Notes: generated from the sequence alone by a model not told the origin. Shown: positions 20,938-32,156, numbered from the stretch's first letter. The stretch: DNA of 45,547 nt from Stenotrophomonas bentonitica (GCF_002887735.1 NZ_PKQP01000014.1:1-45547), one strand, 5' to 3'. A program made the numbers and translations.

Positions 20938-21296
20938 GGCAATGCCTCCTCGTGCGCCCGCTCGGCTGGCATGGAGGCCAGTTGCGCGTCCAGATGGGCC
21001 AACGCCGCGCGCCGCCGCTCGACCAACTGGCGCAGCACGGCAAGCTGCGCTGCGGCTTGTGCGCCGTCCGCTGCGTCGAGCGCACGGCACAGCCGCGCCA
21101 GGGCATCCAGGCCGATACCCGCCTCGAAGGCCGCGCGCACGAAGCACAGCCGTTGCAAGGCCGCATCGTCGAACACGCCGTAGCCGCCCGTGGTGCAGGC
21201 CACCGGCCGTAACAAGCCGCGCACCAGGTAGTCGCGCACGATATGTACGCTCACCCCAGCGTTATGGGCCAGTTGCGATACCGTGTAGGCGCTCAT
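20934..21296 (-). CDS. merD: mer operon co-regulator MerD
   Basis: A 120-residue MerR-family protein with helix-turn-helix [26 protein letters not shown]. It lacks the cysteines of MerR and is thought to displace activated MerR from the operator, shutting the operon down when mercury is gone. ATG 21296 is chosen because it opens with the canonical [10 protein letters not shown]; the frame extends slightly upstream. It starts 18 bases after the merA stop. Confidence 0.94.
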   Translation of the reverse strand: MSAYTVSQLAHNAGVSVHIVRDYLVRGLLRPVACTTGGYGVFDDAALQRLCFVRAAFEAGIGLDALARLCRALDAADGAQAAAQLAVLRQLVERRRAALAHLDAQLASMPAERAHEEALP

Positions 21297-21313
21297 CGCA
21301 CACCTCCTTGTCC

Positions 21314-23059
<1,746 letters not shown>

Positions 23060-23482
23060 TCACAAGCGCTTGGCGGGGAGTTCGCAGCCGTCCGGTCCGC
23101 AACGGCGATGCGCCGGCGACACGAAGTCCCAGATCGACACCCCAATCATCAAGGCCAGGCCGACGTACATCAGGTTCGCCGTCCACCAGTTGCCGAGCAG
23201 CCAGACCGTGGCCGCAAACACGATGGCCGGGCCGATCATGCCGAGCAGACTGCGCAGCCATTGCCGATGACTGAACCAACCCAGCGCGTTCGCCAGGAAG
23301 GCCAGCGCGGCAAACAGCGGCAGCAGGCGGCTGATGAACAGTCCCTCGTACTGGCTCAAGAAGCCCAGCCCGATGGCCGCGCCGAAGCTGGCGAGGGCTG
23401 GAAAGCAGGCGGCGCAGCCCATCGCGGAAACGACGCTGCCGAGCGCGCCGGTTTTATCGGCAATGCGTGTCATCAGTCCCAT
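23060..23482 (-). CDS. merC: mercury transporter MerC
   Basis: A 140-residue inner-membrane protein with four helices and the mercury-binding Cys23-Cys26 pair in SAMGCAACFPALAS. A second cysteine pair is near the C-terminus (RRCGPDGCELP). It imports Hg(II) for reduction. The ATG at 23482 is the accepted start of this family; 13 additional codons upstream in frame are not conserved in MerC. MerC is present in Tn21 and absent from Tn501. Confidence 0.96.
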   Translation of the reverse strand: MGLMTRIADKTGALGSVVSAMGCAACFPALASFGAAIGLGFLSQYEGLFISRLLPLFAALAFLANALGWFSHRQWLRSLLGMIGPAIVFAATVWLLGNWWTANLMYVGLALMIGVSIWDFVSPAHRRCGPDGCELPAKRL

Positions 23483-23517
23483 GAAGCGGCTCTCGCTGTT
23501 GTCGTTGGCTTGCTGGC

Positions 23518-23793
23518 TCACTGCTTGACGCTGGACGGATAGCCGGCGTCTGCGGTGGCCTTGGTCAGCTTCTGTACGCTGGCCTTGGTGTCGTCAAAAG
23601 TGACGACGGCCTCGCGCTTCTCGAAGCCCACATCGACCTTGCTCACGCCTTCGACCTTGGAGAGCGCTTTCTTGACTGTGATCGGGCAGGCGGCGCAAGT
23701 CATGCCGGGAACCGCTAGCGTGACGGTCTGGGTAGCGGCCCACACCGGGGCAACAGCGGCGGCGAGGGCAAGGGAGGCAAACAGTTTCTTCAT
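23518..23793 (-). CDS. merP: periplasmic mercury-binding protein MerP
   Basis: A 91-residue exported protein. A Sec signal (MKKLFASLALAAAVAPVWA, cleavage after AWA-type end) precedes an HMA domain with GMTCAACPITV (Cys33, Cys36). It captures Hg(II) in the periplasm and passes it to MerT. The start at 23793 lies 13 bases after the merT stop. Confidence 0.97.
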   Translation of the reverse strand: MKKLFASLALAAAVAPVWAATQTVTLAVPGMTCAACPITVKKALSKVEGVSKVDVGFEKREAVVTFDDTKASVQKLTKATADAGYPSSVKQ

Positions 23794-23806
23794 GATGAAC
23801 TCCTGG

Positions 23807-24157
23807 TTAATAGAAAAATGGAACGACATAGGGAAATCCAAGCGCGACCAGGACCAGCACGGCCACGATCCAGAAAATCAGCTTGTAGGTGGCGCGCACC
23901 TGCGGAATCGCGCAGACCTCACCTGGCTTGCATGCCTGCACGGGCCGGTAAATCCGCTTCCAGGCGAAGAACAGCGCCACTAGCGCCGCGCCGATGAACA
24001 ACGGTCGATAGGGTTCCAGCACCGTCAGGTTGCCGATCCAAGCACCGGAGAAGCCCAGGGCGACCAGTACTAGCGGCCCCAGGCAGCAGGTCGATGCAAG
24101 AATGGCGGCCAGCCCGCCGGCGAAGAGCGCACCGCGCCCGTTTTGTGGTTCAGACAT
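23807..24157 (-). CDS. merT: mercuric ion transporter MerT
   Basis: A 116-residue three-helix inner-membrane protein. The first helix holds Cys24-Cys25 ([10 protein letters not shown]) and the cytoplasmic loop has Cys76 and Cys82 ([11 protein letters not shown]); both pairs relay mercury from MerP to MerA. It is the first structural gene after the mer promoter. Start at 24157 matches the family. Confidence 0.97.
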   Translation of the reverse strand: MSEPQNGRGALFAGGLAAILASTCCLGPLVLVALGFSGAWIGNLTVLEPYRPLFIGAALVALFFAWKRIYRPVQACKPGEVCAIPQVRATYKLIFWIVAVLVLVALGFPYVVPFFY

Positions 24158-24182
24158 ACGTTGGCCCTTTTGAATTTGGATT

Positions 24183-24224
24183 GGATAGCGTAACCTTACT
24201 TCCGTACTCATGTACGGAGTCAAG
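24183..24224 (-). promoter_or_regulatory. mer operator/promoter
   Basis: On the minus strand, -35 TTGACT (24218-24223) and -10 TAAGGT (24193-24198) are separated by 19 bases holding the dyad CCGTAC...GTACGG bound by MerR. The over-long spacer is the hallmark of MerR-activated promoters, where DNA distortion by Hg-MerR enables transcription. The merR promoter faces the other way in the same region. Confidence 0.95.
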
Positions 24225-24228
24225 CGAT

Positions 24229-24887
<659 letters not shown>

Positions 24888-24911
24888 GTGCGGCGGCGCG
24901 AGGGAGCACAG

Positions 24912-25988
24912 ATGGACAGCGTCGACGTGCTGATAGTCGGAGGTGGGCAGTCGGGTCTTTCGGCCGGCTATTTCCTGCGTCGCAGCGGGCTGTCCTATGT
25001 GATTCTCGATGCGGAAACATCGCCCGGCGGGGCATGGCAGCATGCCTGGCACTCGTTGCATCTGTTTTCCCCGGCGGGCTGGAGCTCGATTCCCGGGTGG
25101 CCCATGCCCGCCAGCCAGGGCCCCTACCCTGCGCGGGCGGAGGTGCTCGCTTACCTGGCGCAGTATGAACAGAAATATGCGCTTCCAATCATTCGCCCCA
25201 TCCGCGTGCAACGAATCAGCCGCGCCGGCGGACGGCTGCGGGTGGAGGCCAGCGACGGTCGGCAATGGTTGGCCCGGGCGGTGATCAGCGCCACCGGAAC
25301 ATGGGGGAAACCCTACATGCCTGAGTACGAGGGGCTGGACTCCTTTGCGGGGATCCAGCTGCACTCTGCCCACTACAGTACCGCTGCGCCGTTCGCCGGA
25401 ATGCGGGTGGCCATCATGGGCGGTGGCAATTCCGGTGCGCAGATTCTGGCCGAAGTATCGATGGTGGCTGAAACCACTTGGATCACCCAGCAGGAACCGG
25501 CGTTCCTGGCCGATGACGTCGACGGCCGCGTGCTGTTCGAACGCGCGACTGAGCGATGGAAGGCGCAGCAGGAAGGCCGGGAGCCTGACCTGCCACCAGG
25601 CGGTTTCGGCGACATCGTCATGGTGCCGCCGGTGCTCGATGCGCGCGCGCGGGGGGTGCTCGCCGCAGTCCCACCGCCGGCCCGCTTTTCCCCCACCGGC
25701 ATGCAATGGACTGACGGCACCGAACGTGCGTTCGATGCAGTGATCTGGTGCACCGGCTTCCGCCCGGCGCTGTCGCACCTGAAGGGCCTGGACCTTGTAA
25801 CCCCGCAGGGCCAGGTGGAGGTCGACGGCAGCGGCCTGCGCGCGTTGGCGGTGCCCTCGGTTTGGTTGTTGGGATACGGGGATTGGAACGGCATGGCCTC
25901 TGCCACGCTGATTGGGGTCACGCGTTACGCCCGCGAGGCGATGAGGCAGGTCACTGCCTATTGCGCAGACCACCAGGACAGGAGCTGA
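24912..25988 (+). CDS. arsO: ArsO-type flavin-containing monooxygenase
   Basis: A 358-residue FAD/NAD(P)H monooxygenase. FAD motif VLIVGGGQSGLSAGYFLRRSG is at the N-terminus; the NADPH motif VAIMGGGNSGAQILAEVS is near residue 170; a later ATGTWGKPYMP and WCTGFRPALSHLKGL are typical of this group. ArsO-annotated proteins recur in ars operons; the reaction is not settled but arsenical or thiol oxidation is assumed. ATG 24912 follows GAGGGAG. Its original promoter upstream of arsR is now separated by the 8.67 kb transposon, so expression may have changed. A terminator follows at 26027. Confidence 0.85.
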   Translation: MDSVDVLIVGGGQSGLSAGYFLRRSGLSYVILDAETSPGGAWQHAWHSLHLFSPAGWSSIPGWPMPASQGPYPARAEVLAYLAQYEQKYALPIIRPIRVQRISRAGGRLRVEASDGRQWLARAVISATGTWGKPYMPEYEGLDSFAGIQLHSAHYSTAAPFAGMRVAIMGGGNSGAQILAEVSMVAETTWITQQEPAFLADDVDGRVLFERATERWKAQQEGREPDLPPGGFGDIVMVPPVLDARARGVLAAVPPPARFSPTGMQWTDGTERAFDAVIWCTGFRPALSHLKGLDLVTPQGQVEVDGSGLRALAVPSVWLLGYGDWNGMASATLIGVTRYAREAMRQVTAYCADHQDRS

Positions 25989-26026
25989 CCCCTGTTGCCA
26001 ACCGTGCCAGCTTGCTCCCCTCAACG

Positions 26027-26048
26027 TCCCGCTCCCGCGGGATTTTTT
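26027..26048 (+). terminator. intrinsic terminator after arsO
   Basis: TCCCGC and GCGGGA stem, TCCC loop, followed by six Ts: a classical rho-independent terminator 39 bases after the arsO stop. A wider CAACGTC/GACGTTG pair (26022-26028, 26055-26061) brackets it. Confidence 0.85.
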
Positions 26049-26121
26049 GTGAGCGACGTTGATCGATAACTGAATAGGTGTGTGTCATCACGGTGTCACA
26101 TAGAGGGTCCACCATTTCGTC

Positions 26122-26149
26122 ATGTCGACATATCTCGACATGTCGACAT
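26122..26149. promoter_or_regulatory. repeated TCGACA palindromes, candidate operator of the adjacent ArsR-like gene
   Basis: ATGTCGACAT occurs at 26122-26131 and again at 26140-26149, with a third half-like copy ATCTCGACA between; TCGACA recurs at 9-10 base intervals on one face of the helix. It sits 23 bases before the regulator's ATG, so autorepression is likely. Confidence 0.55.
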
Positions 26150-26171
26150 CTTGTGCAATTGGAGCACCGTG

Positions 26172-26606
26172 ATGGCCCAGCCCCAACGCGTCTTGGATTT
26201 TGATTACTTCGAACGGCGCTCACTCAGCGCATCGATGTCGATCGACCATGCGCTGGATGCACTGTCGGCACTGAGCAACGGCGCACGTCTTGTGATCTTC
26301 CGCACGCTGGTGAACCACGAGCCGGAAGGACTGACCGCCGGTGTCCTGACCGACATGATGGGAATGCGGCACAACACCTTGTCTAACCATCTGGCCGTGC
26401 TGAGCCGAGGCGGATTGATCTGCGGCACCCGCGAAGGCCGCTTCGTGCGCTATCGCGCCTGCCTGGACGGCATGCATGGTTTGCTGGCCTTCCTGCTGGA
26501 CGATTGCTGCGGCGGTCGTTCCGAGCTCTGTCTGCAGCCTCATCCCACCGATCCCGCCTGCGATTGCGTGGCGGAGGTCCCTGCCCCACCGCGGCCGCTC
26601 AAATAG
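26172..26606 (+). CDS. ArsR-family metalloregulator preceding the pst locus
   Basis: A 144-residue winged-helix regulator with recognition helix MRHNTLSNHLAVLSRGGLI. C-terminal cysteines Cys112-Cys113 and Cys120 (CC-x6-C) resemble the arsenite sites of the other two ArsRs here; additional Cys130 and Cys132 lie in an extended tail. ATG 26172 has GGAG upstream. It is separated from arsO by a terminator and followed 75 bases later by pstS, so it may control phosphate transport in response to arsenic; this is inference. It differs clearly from the arsR at 13314. Confidence 0.85.
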   Translation: MAQPQRVLDFDYFERRSLSASMSIDHALDALSALSNGARLVIFRTLVNHEPEGLTAGVLTDMMGMRHNTLSNHLAVLSRGGLICGTREGRFVRYRACLDGMHGLLAFLLDDCCGGRSELCLQPHPTDPACDCVAEVPAPPRPLK

Positions 26607-26681
26607 TCGTGTACCGCCCGGCTGGGGAGTCGGGGGTACCTAACCATCGCACCCATGCTCAACTGAACCTCGGAGACTTAC

Positions 26682-27734
26682 ATGTACCTGCGCCTCACTT
26701 TGCTTGCCGCCGCAACGCTCAGCATCCTCGCCTGCTCGCCGTCTGGAACACCTGCTTCCACTGGCCAGGACAGTGCCGGGGCATCTGCAAAAGCCGGCGA
26801 GCTCACCGGCATGGTGAGCACGGACGGCTCATCGACCGTGTTTCCCGTCACCGAAGCGATGGCTGAAGAGTTCCAGAAAGAAAATGCCGGCATCAAAGTA
26901 ACGGTCGGCATGTCAGGAACCGGCGGCGGCTTCAAGAAGTTCTGTCGCGGTGAAACCGACATCTCCAATGCGTCGCGCCCGATCAAGGGTGAGGAGAAGG
27001 AAGCCTGCAAGGCCGCTGGCGTAGAGTACATCGAGCTGCCAGTCGCGATGGACGCTCTGACAGTCGTGGTCAACCCACAGAACACCTGGGCCAATGACCT
27101 CACCGTCGACGAACTGAAGGCCATGTGGGTCCCTGAAGCACAGGGCAAGATCACCAACTGGAACCAGATCCGTCCGAGCTTCCCGGACAAGCCGCTGGTC
27201 CTCTACGGTGCAGGCACCGATTCGGGCACCTACGACTATTTCACCGCTGCCATCGTTGGCAAGGAGCACTCCAGTCGCGGCGACTACACGGCCTCGGAGG
27301 ACGACAACGTGCTGGTGCAGGGAGTCTCGGGTGATGCCAATGCACTGGGGTTCTTCGGTCTGGCCTATTACGAAGAAAACGCCGACAAGCTCAAGGCAGT
27401 AGGCATCAAGACCAACGCCGCCGCCCAGGCGGTCGCGCCCAGTGTCGAAACCGCGCGCTCCGGCCAGTATCAGCCTCTGTCGCGCCCGATCTTCATCTAC
27501 GTAAGCAAGAAGGCCGCCGAAACCAAGCCCGAAGTCGCGCGCTTTGTCGAGTTCTATCTGGACTCCAAGCACTCTGAGGGATTGGTGCAGGAGGTGGGCT
27601 ACGTACCACTGCCGGAGAACGCGTTGGCCGCAATGCGCGAGCGCTTTGCAAAGCGAGAGATTGGCACCGGCTTCACTGGCTCGAAGATTGGCGTTTCCAT
27701 CGACGAGCTGCTGAAAGAGAAGCTGGTTTACTGA
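26682..27734 (+). CDS. pstS: periplasmic phosphate-binding lipoprotein PstS
   Basis: A 350-residue substrate-binding protein of the high-affinity phosphate ABC transporter. A lipoprotein signal ends in LSILAC. Phosphate-contact segments are [43 protein letters not shown] and [12 protein letters not shown]. It begins the pstSCAB-phoU unit. No clear Pho box (CTGTCAT repeats) is seen in the short gap upstream; with an ArsR-like gene immediately upstream and ars operons around, arsenic-linked regulation is possible. Its preference for phosphate over arsenate cannot be read from the sequence. Confidence 0.95.
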   Translation: MYLRLTLLAAATLSILACSPSGTPASTGQDSAGASAKAGELTGMVSTDGSSTVFPVTEAMAEEFQKENAGIKVTVGMSGTGGGFKKFCRGETDISNASRPIKGEEKEACKAAGVEYIELPVAMDALTVVVNPQNTWANDLTVDELKAMWVPEAQGKITNWNQIRPSFPDKPLVLYGAGTDSGTYDYFTAAIVGKEHSSRGDYTASEDDNVLVQGVSGDANALGFFGLAYYEENADKLKAVGIKTNAAAQAVAPSVETARSGQYQPLSRPIFIYVSKKAAETKPEVARFVEFYLDSKHSEGLVQEVGYVPLPENALAAMRERFAKREIGTGFTGSKIGVSIDELLKEKLVY

Positions 27735-27746
27735 CAATCATGGTCG

Positions 27747-27768
27747 GCGCGCACAGCGATGTGCGCGC
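27747..27768 (+). promoter_or_regulatory. GNRA-capped hairpin between pstS and pstC
   Basis: GCGCGCACA and TGTGCGCGC make a perfect nine-pair stem closed by a GCGA tetraloop, 12 bases after the pstS stop. Such structures commonly stabilise the upstream binding-protein mRNA and reduce expression of downstream permease genes. No U-tract, so not a full terminator. Confidence 0.6.
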
Positions 27769-27784
27769 TGGCTGAGGCCGTCTG

Positions 27785-28729
27785 ATGAAAAGTAGTGGTT
27801 CCTTCCTCGATGTGGGTCCTGTCCCGCTTCAGCCAAGCGACGCATTCCTGCGCCGCCGCCATGCCATCGACACAGGCATTCGCCTGGTACTGTTCGTCGC
27901 AGCGGCGCTATCAGTTCTGGTCACCTTCGGCATCCTCTACGTCCTACTCAGTGAGAGCTTGAAGTTCTTCACTCAGGTCTCCATCGTGGACTTCCTGACC
28001 GATACGCAGTGGACGCCCGTCTTCGAAGAGAAGCACTTCGGGATCATGACACTACTGTCGGGTACGCTGATGACCACGGCCATTGCCTTGGTTGTTGCCG
28101 TGCCTGCCGGCACGATTCTCGCATTGTATCTCAGCGAGTTCGCCAAGCCCAGGCTCCGTGAAGCGGTAAAGCCGTTCCTTGAGCTCATTGCAGGCGTACC
28201 AACGGTCGCTTTCGGGTACTTCGCTCTGCTGTTCTTGACGCCCATCTTTCAATCCTTCATCCCGGGTCTGGCGCGCTTCAACCTGCTCGTGTCTGGGGTG
28301 GTCATCGGCATCATGATCTTGCCCTACATCGTATCCATGAGCGAAGACGCCATGCGCGCCGTGCCTGATTCGCTGCGTGAGGGGGCATACGCACTGGGAT
28401 TCACCCGCCTGCAGACCGGACTGAAGGTGGTGACGCCAGCTGCGCTCTCGGGCGTCACCGCCGCTTACCTGCTCGGAATGTCGCGGGCGGTCGGCGAGAC
28501 TATGGTAGTGGCTATCGCTGCCGGCCAGCAGGCCAGGATCGCGACCAATCCGCTCGAGGGTGCAGCAACTATCACCTCATACATCGTGCAGTTGAGCATG
28601 GGCGATCTTCCACATGAGTCGATTGCCTATCAGACCATCTTCGCCGCCGGACTGACGCTTTTCGCACTTACGTTCAGTTTCAACCTCTTCGCCTTCTGGC
28701 TTCGCAAGCGCTACCGGGAGGCCTACTGA
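27785..28729 (+). CDS. pstC: phosphate ABC transporter permease PstC
   Basis: A 314-residue six-helix permease. It shows the ABC permease coupling loop MRAVPDSLREGAYALGFTRLQT and the PstC-type VAVPAGTILALYLSEFAKPRLREAVKPFLELIAGVPTVAFG. It forms the membrane channel with PstA, driven by PstB. It starts 50 bases after pstS, with the hairpin between them; its stop overlaps the pstA start (TGATG). Confidence 0.95.
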   Translation: MKSSGSFLDVGPVPLQPSDAFLRRRHAIDTGIRLVLFVAAALSVLVTFGILYVLLSESLKFFTQVSIVDFLTDTQWTPVFEEKHFGIMTLLSGTLMTTAIALVVAVPAGTILALYLSEFAKPRLREAVKPFLELIAGVPTVAFGYFALLFLTPIFQSFIPGLARFNLLVSGVVIGIMILPYIVSMSEDAMRAVPDSLREGAYALGFTRLQTGLKVVTPAALSGVTAAYLLGMSRAVGETMVVAIAAGQQARIATNPLEGAATITSYIVQLSMGDLPHESIAYQTIFAAGLTLFALTFSFNLFAFWLRKRYREAY

Positions 28730-29658
28730 TGCGCGACCACATCGAGCCCATGGGCCTTGACGATGCTGCAATTACACGGCGCGCACGAGTTTCAGACTTG
28801 TGCTTCACCGTGCTCGGGCTGCTGGTACTGTTCCTGACCCTGACCATTCTGATGGCGCTTGTAGCCGACTTCGTAGTCGACGGCGCGGCCAGACTCACTC
28901 CAGACTTTTTCACCAACTTCCCCTCTCGCCGACCTGAGTCGGCCGGTATTCTCTCGGCTTGGATCGGTACTTGCCTTGTTATGCTGGTGACCGGGGTTCT
29001 TGCCGTGCCGGTGGGGGTCGCCGCAGGCGTCTATCTTGAGGAATACGCCCCGAAGCACTGGGTCACCGACTTTATTGAGGTCAATGTCACCAACCTTGCT
29101 GGCGTTCCTTCGATTATCTTCGGACTGCTGGCGCTGGGGCTCTTCGTCCAGATGTTCGGGCTCGGCCAGACGATCCTGGTCGCGGGCATGACGCTTGCTC
29201 TGCTGATCCTGCCCATCATCATTGTCGCGACCCGCGAGTCACTGCGCGCCATTCCTCAAGACATCCGCGAGGCTGCTTTCGGGCTGGGGGCAGATCAGTG
29301 GCAGACCGTCAGCATCTTTCTGCTTCCCGCCGCGCGTCCGGGCATCCTGACCGGCGCCATCGTGGGCATGTCGCGGGCCATTGGCGAGACCGCGCCGATC
29401 ATCACCATCGGCGCACTGACGTTCATTGCCTTCCTGCCGCCGTCACCAATCCAGGCATCTGCTCCCCTCATCAGTTTTGAATGGCTCAGCTCCCCCTTCA
29501 CCGTGATGCCCATCCAGATGTTCAACTGGGTGTCGCGACCGCAGGCTGGCTTTCACGTGAATGCAGCCGCCGCCGGGCTGGTGCTGCTGGGCATGACCCT
29601 GCTGATGAACGGCTTTGCAATCTGGCTGCGTTACCGCCTTCGCCGCCGCTTGCGGTGA
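28729..29658 (+). CDS. pstA: phosphate ABC transporter permease PstA
   Basis: A 309-residue partner of PstC. The family signatures [34 protein letters not shown] and the EAA-type loop [29 protein letters not shown] are present, followed by [12 protein letters not shown]. The start overlaps the pstC stop by one base, indicating coupled translation. The pstB start follows 14 bases later. Confidence 0.95.
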   Translation: MRDHIEPMGLDDAAITRRARVSDLCFTVLGLLVLFLTLTILMALVADFVVDGAARLTPDFFTNFPSRRPESAGILSAWIGTCLVMLVTGVLAVPVGVAAGVYLEEYAPKHWVTDFIEVNVTNLAGVPSIIFGLLALGLFVQMFGLGQTILVAGMTLALLILPIIIVATRESLRAIPQDIREAAFGLGADQWQTVSIFLLPAARPGILTGAIVGMSRAIGETAPIITIGALTFIAFLPPSPIQASAPLISFEWLSSPFTVMPIQMFNWVSRPQAGFHVNAAAAGLVLLGMTLLMNGFAIWLRYRLRRRLR

Positions 29659-29672
29659 TCCACGGAGACAAC

Positions 29673-30500
29673 ATGAATCACTCGACCATCTCAATTCCGG
29701 TTCCCGTGGCCGAACGCACCTCAACCCCCGCGCACGATGCGAAGGTGCGTGCTGAGGTCCGTGGGCTTGACTTCCATTACGACAAGTTCCACGCGCTGAA
29801 GGACATCAACCTGTCGATCGGCAGCAATCAGGTCACTGCGCTGATCGGCCCCTCGGGCTGCGGCAAAAGTACGCTACTGCGCTGCTTCAACCGGATGCAT
29901 GACCTGTATCCGAACAACCGGTACTCCGGCGCGATTACCCTCATGCCGGAGAACCTGAATATCGTAGGGCCGGATGTGGACCCGATGCGCGTGAGGCTGC
30001 GCATTGGCATGGTTTTTCAGAAGCCAAATCCGTTCCCGAAATCAATCTTTGACAACGTGGTCTCAGGGATCATGATTCGCGGTGTGCGCAACAAATCAGT
30101 TGTCACTGAGCATGTCGAACGCGCATTGCGCGGAGCTGCGCTCTGGGATGAGGTGAAGGACAGGCTAGGTAAGTCAGCATTCGAGTTATCCGGCGGTCAG
30201 CAGCAGCGTCTGTGCATAGCCAGGGCGCTCGCGCCCAACCCCGAGATCATTCTCTTTGATGAACCCACATCTGCACTCGATCCCATTGCAACTGCGCGGA
30301 TTGAAGAGCTGATCGACGAGTTGCGTGCGCAGTACACTATCGTCATTGTTACCCACAACATGCAGCAGGCTGCGCGGATTTCGGACAGGACGGCATTCAT
30401 GCACATGGGACAGCTCATTGAGAGTGGCCCTACGGCGGAGTTTTTTACCAATCCGAAAGAGCAGAAGACCCACGAGTACATCACCGGCCGTTTCGGCTGA
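29673..30500 (+). CDS. pstB: phosphate ABC transporter ATPase PstB
   Basis: A 275-residue ABC ATPase. Walker [10 protein letters not shown], signature [15 protein letters not shown], Walker [15 protein letters not shown] and the switch histidine in [18 protein letters not shown] are intact. I start it at ATG 29673, after CGGAGA, because upstream codons overlap pstA. The N-terminal ~35 residues are longer than in minimal PstB, as usual in many proteobacteria. It powers phosphate import through PstCA. Confidence 0.96.
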   Translation: MNHSTISIPVPVAERTSTPAHDAKVRAEVRGLDFHYDKFHALKDINLSIGSNQVTALIGPSGCGKSTLLRCFNRMHDLYPNNRYSGAITLMPENLNIVGPDVDPMRVRLRIGMVFQKPNPFPKSIFDNVVSGIMIRGVRNKSVVTEHVERALRGAALWDEVKDRLGKSAFELSGGQQQRLCIARALAPNPEIILFDEPTSALDPIATARIEELIDELRAQYTIVIVTHNMQQAARISDRTAFMHMGQLIESGPTAEFFTNPKEQKTHEYITGRFG

Positions 30501-30512
30501 GGAGCAAAGGTC

Positions 30513-31238
30513 ATGACCGACCATATTGTCCAGTCTTTCGATGTAGAGCTGCGGGGGCTTACTTCACACATCCTTGAGCTCGGCGTCCTTGCCGAACAGC
30601 AGCTTACGGATGCCGTCTGGTCGCTACGGCGTGGCAACGAGCAAATGGCCAAGGAAGTGGCAGAGCGTGAGGAGCGACTGAACCGGCTTGCGGCGCAGAT
30701 TGATAGCGACGCTGTGAGCATGATCGCGCGTAGACAGCCGCTGGCGATCGACCTTCGCCATGTGATGGCGGCAATCCGAATTAGTTCAAACCTGGAGCGC
30801 GTGGGCGATCTTGCTTACAACATTGCCAAACGCTCGATGGCAATGAGCGAGGCTCCGATACCAGCAGAGCTTGCGGAGCCTATGCAGCGTATGGCCGAGC
30901 TCACGCTATTACAGCTGAAATCAGCGCGGGAGTCCTTTGCCACGATGGACATTCATTCGGCTTATCGCGTTTGGGAGGAAGATGCAGTAATTGACGCGAT
31001 GCACACGATCTTGTTCAAGGATATCGTCCAATGCATGGCCGACGACCGCGCCTCTGCATTTGACTTAGCTCACCTCCTGTTTGTCGTGAAAAATATCGAG
31101 CGGGTTGGTGACCACGCAACCAACATAGCCGAGGACGTCGTATACATGGTTAGCGGAGCGTTACCCATCGGCAAACGCCCCAAGATGGATGAAAGCACCC
31201 TGCCCAGGGCGGGAAGTGACAACCTCGGCAACAGCTAA
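30513..31238 (+). CDS. phoU: phosphate transport regulator PhoU
   Basis: A 241-residue all-helical protein with two PhoU repeats. Each contains the metal-cluster type motif: RHVMAAIRISSNLERVGDLAYNIAK and FVVKNIERVGDHATNIAEDVVYM. PhoU links PstSCAB to PhoR/PhoB signalling and restrains phosphate uptake. It follows pstB by 12 bases with an AGGAGCAAAGG ribosome site overlapping the pstB end. phoB and phoR are absent here, so they must be elsewhere if the signalling is used. Confidence 0.95.
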   Translation: MTDHIVQSFDVELRGLTSHILELGVLAEQQLTDAVWSLRRGNEQMAKEVAEREERLNRLAAQIDSDAVSMIARRQPLAIDLRHVMAAIRISSNLERVGDLAYNIAKRSMAMSEAPIPAELAEPMQRMAELTLLQLKSARESFATMDIHSAYRVWEEDAVIDAMHTILFKDIVQCMADDRASAFDLAHLLFVVKNIERVGDHATNIAEDVVYMVSGALPIGKRPKMDESTLPRAGSDNLGNS

Positions 31239-31259
31239 AAAACCCACTATCCCTGCATA

Positions 31260-31277
31260 TTGGGCCGCTGCGCCCAA
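31260..31277 (+). terminator. hairpin downstream of phoU, weak terminator candidate
   Basis: TTGGGC/GCCCAA with a six-base loop, 21 bases after the phoU stop. No U-tract. It could end or stabilise the pst transcript; little else is in this gap. Confidence 0.35.
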
Positions 31278-31391
31278 CGGCGACGAGGTCGGAGAGCCGT
31301 TTTGTGACGACGGGACCACCTCCTTCCCCAGATTTCACGTTGCACCGTGCAACGGGTTATCTATCGCATGGTGTTGTGGCACCATGGAGGG

Positions 31392-31943
31392 ATGGCGGTG
31401 ACATATTACTTTCTTGATACCGAGTGGTCCGATGTATTGGGCGCTGAGTTGGTCAGCCTCGCGTTGGTCCGGGAGGATGGGGAGCAGGACTTTTACGCCG
31501 AACGTGCCGATCTTTCCGAAACGCCGACCGATTTTGTTCGCCAGGCCGTATACCCGCTGCTGACCCGCGGAAATGCGGCCATGTCGGATGCGGCTTTCAC
31601 CACGGCGCTTCGTGCCTTTTTGGGGTCGGTTGCGACGCCAGCGGTGATGGCGGACTACCCAAACGACTTGCACCTCTTGCAGTACGCCTTGGATGGCTTT
31701 GAACTGCCTGACGAGCAGGCTGCAGCCTGCGGCCCAATTCCCACCCCCATCCTGACGCGCATGCTGAAGGACGGCCTCACGGGAATGCTGGTAGAAGATT
31801 GGTTCGCCGCACATCCGGAGCAAAACGCCAAGCGCCATCACGCGCTGGTGGATGCGCAGGCGTTGCGGATGGCGTGGCTGGTCGCTACCGATCGCCTGCC
31901 GCCGCCAGCATGGGCCAAGTCGTACCGGCGACTCAGGGTATAG
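31392..31943 (+). CDS. DEDDh 3'-5' exonuclease-like protein (Rv2179c-like)
   Basis: A 183-residue protein from ATG 31392; GTG 31398 has better spacing from the GGAGG at 31385-31389 and may be the real start. ExoI motif FLDTEW (Asp9, Glu11), ExoII MADYPNDLHLL (Asp88 or Asp92) and ExoIII HHALVDAQALRMAW (His150, Asp154) match the DEDDh RNase T-type fold. Members of the small Rv2179c-like group trim RNA 3' overhangs. Directly downstream lies the tRNA-like gene, a possible substrate, though this is speculative. Not linked in an operon with phoU by any obvious feature. Confidence 0.75.
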   Translation: MAVTYYFLDTEWSDVLGAELVSLALVREDGEQDFYAERADLSETPTDFVRQAVYPLLTRGNAAMSDAAFTTALRAFLGSVATPAVMADYPNDLHLLQYALDGFELPDEQAAACGPIPTPILTRMLKDGLTGMLVEDWFAAHPEQNAKRHHALVDAQALRMAWLVATDRLPPPAWAKSYRRLRV

Positions 31944-32050
31944 AGGCTCTGCTGGCTTTGAAGCTATGAGCGAATTGGGTATGCTTGCGCCATGAGTCAC
32001 ATCTGCCAGCTCGACCACCGAATACCGGCGTGATCGCATTGATGGATCAC

Positions 32051-32153
32051 GCCCCTGTTGCTCATGTTGGTCAGAGCGCCGGCCTTATACCCCGGTGAGA
32101 GCACGCGCCAGATGAGCGCGTACACGTCGGTTCGATTCCGACCAGGGGCACCA
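32051..32153 (+). tRNA. tRNA-like gene, anticodon UAU, long variable arm, encoded CCA
   Basis: A full cloverleaf can be drawn. Acceptor GCCCCTG pairs with CAGGGGC; D arm GCTC/GAGC with ATGTTGGTCA loop; anticodon arm CCGGC/CCCGG with loop CTTATAC (U33, anticodon UAU at 32086-32088, A37; the last pair is a C-C mismatch); T arm GTCGG-TTCGATT-CCGAC; discriminator A and CCA encoded. Between anticodon and T arms are 30 bases (32096-32125) with a six-pair stem ACGCGC/GCGCGT, far longer than the four to five of normal tRNA-Ile. UAU would read the Ile codon AUA. It may be an atypical mobile tRNA or a degenerate one. Confidence 0.7.
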
Positions 32154-32156
32154 CCG

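Noticed and set aside
26611..26639. GTACC.../GGTAC hairpin between the ArsR-like gene and pstS as a terminator
   Set aside because: The stem is imperfect and no U-tract follows; the short gap also suggests read-through.
32051..32153. The tRNA-like gene as an integration (att) site
   Set aside because: No integrase gene is in the window and I saw no direct repeat of the tRNA 3' end elsewhere in it.
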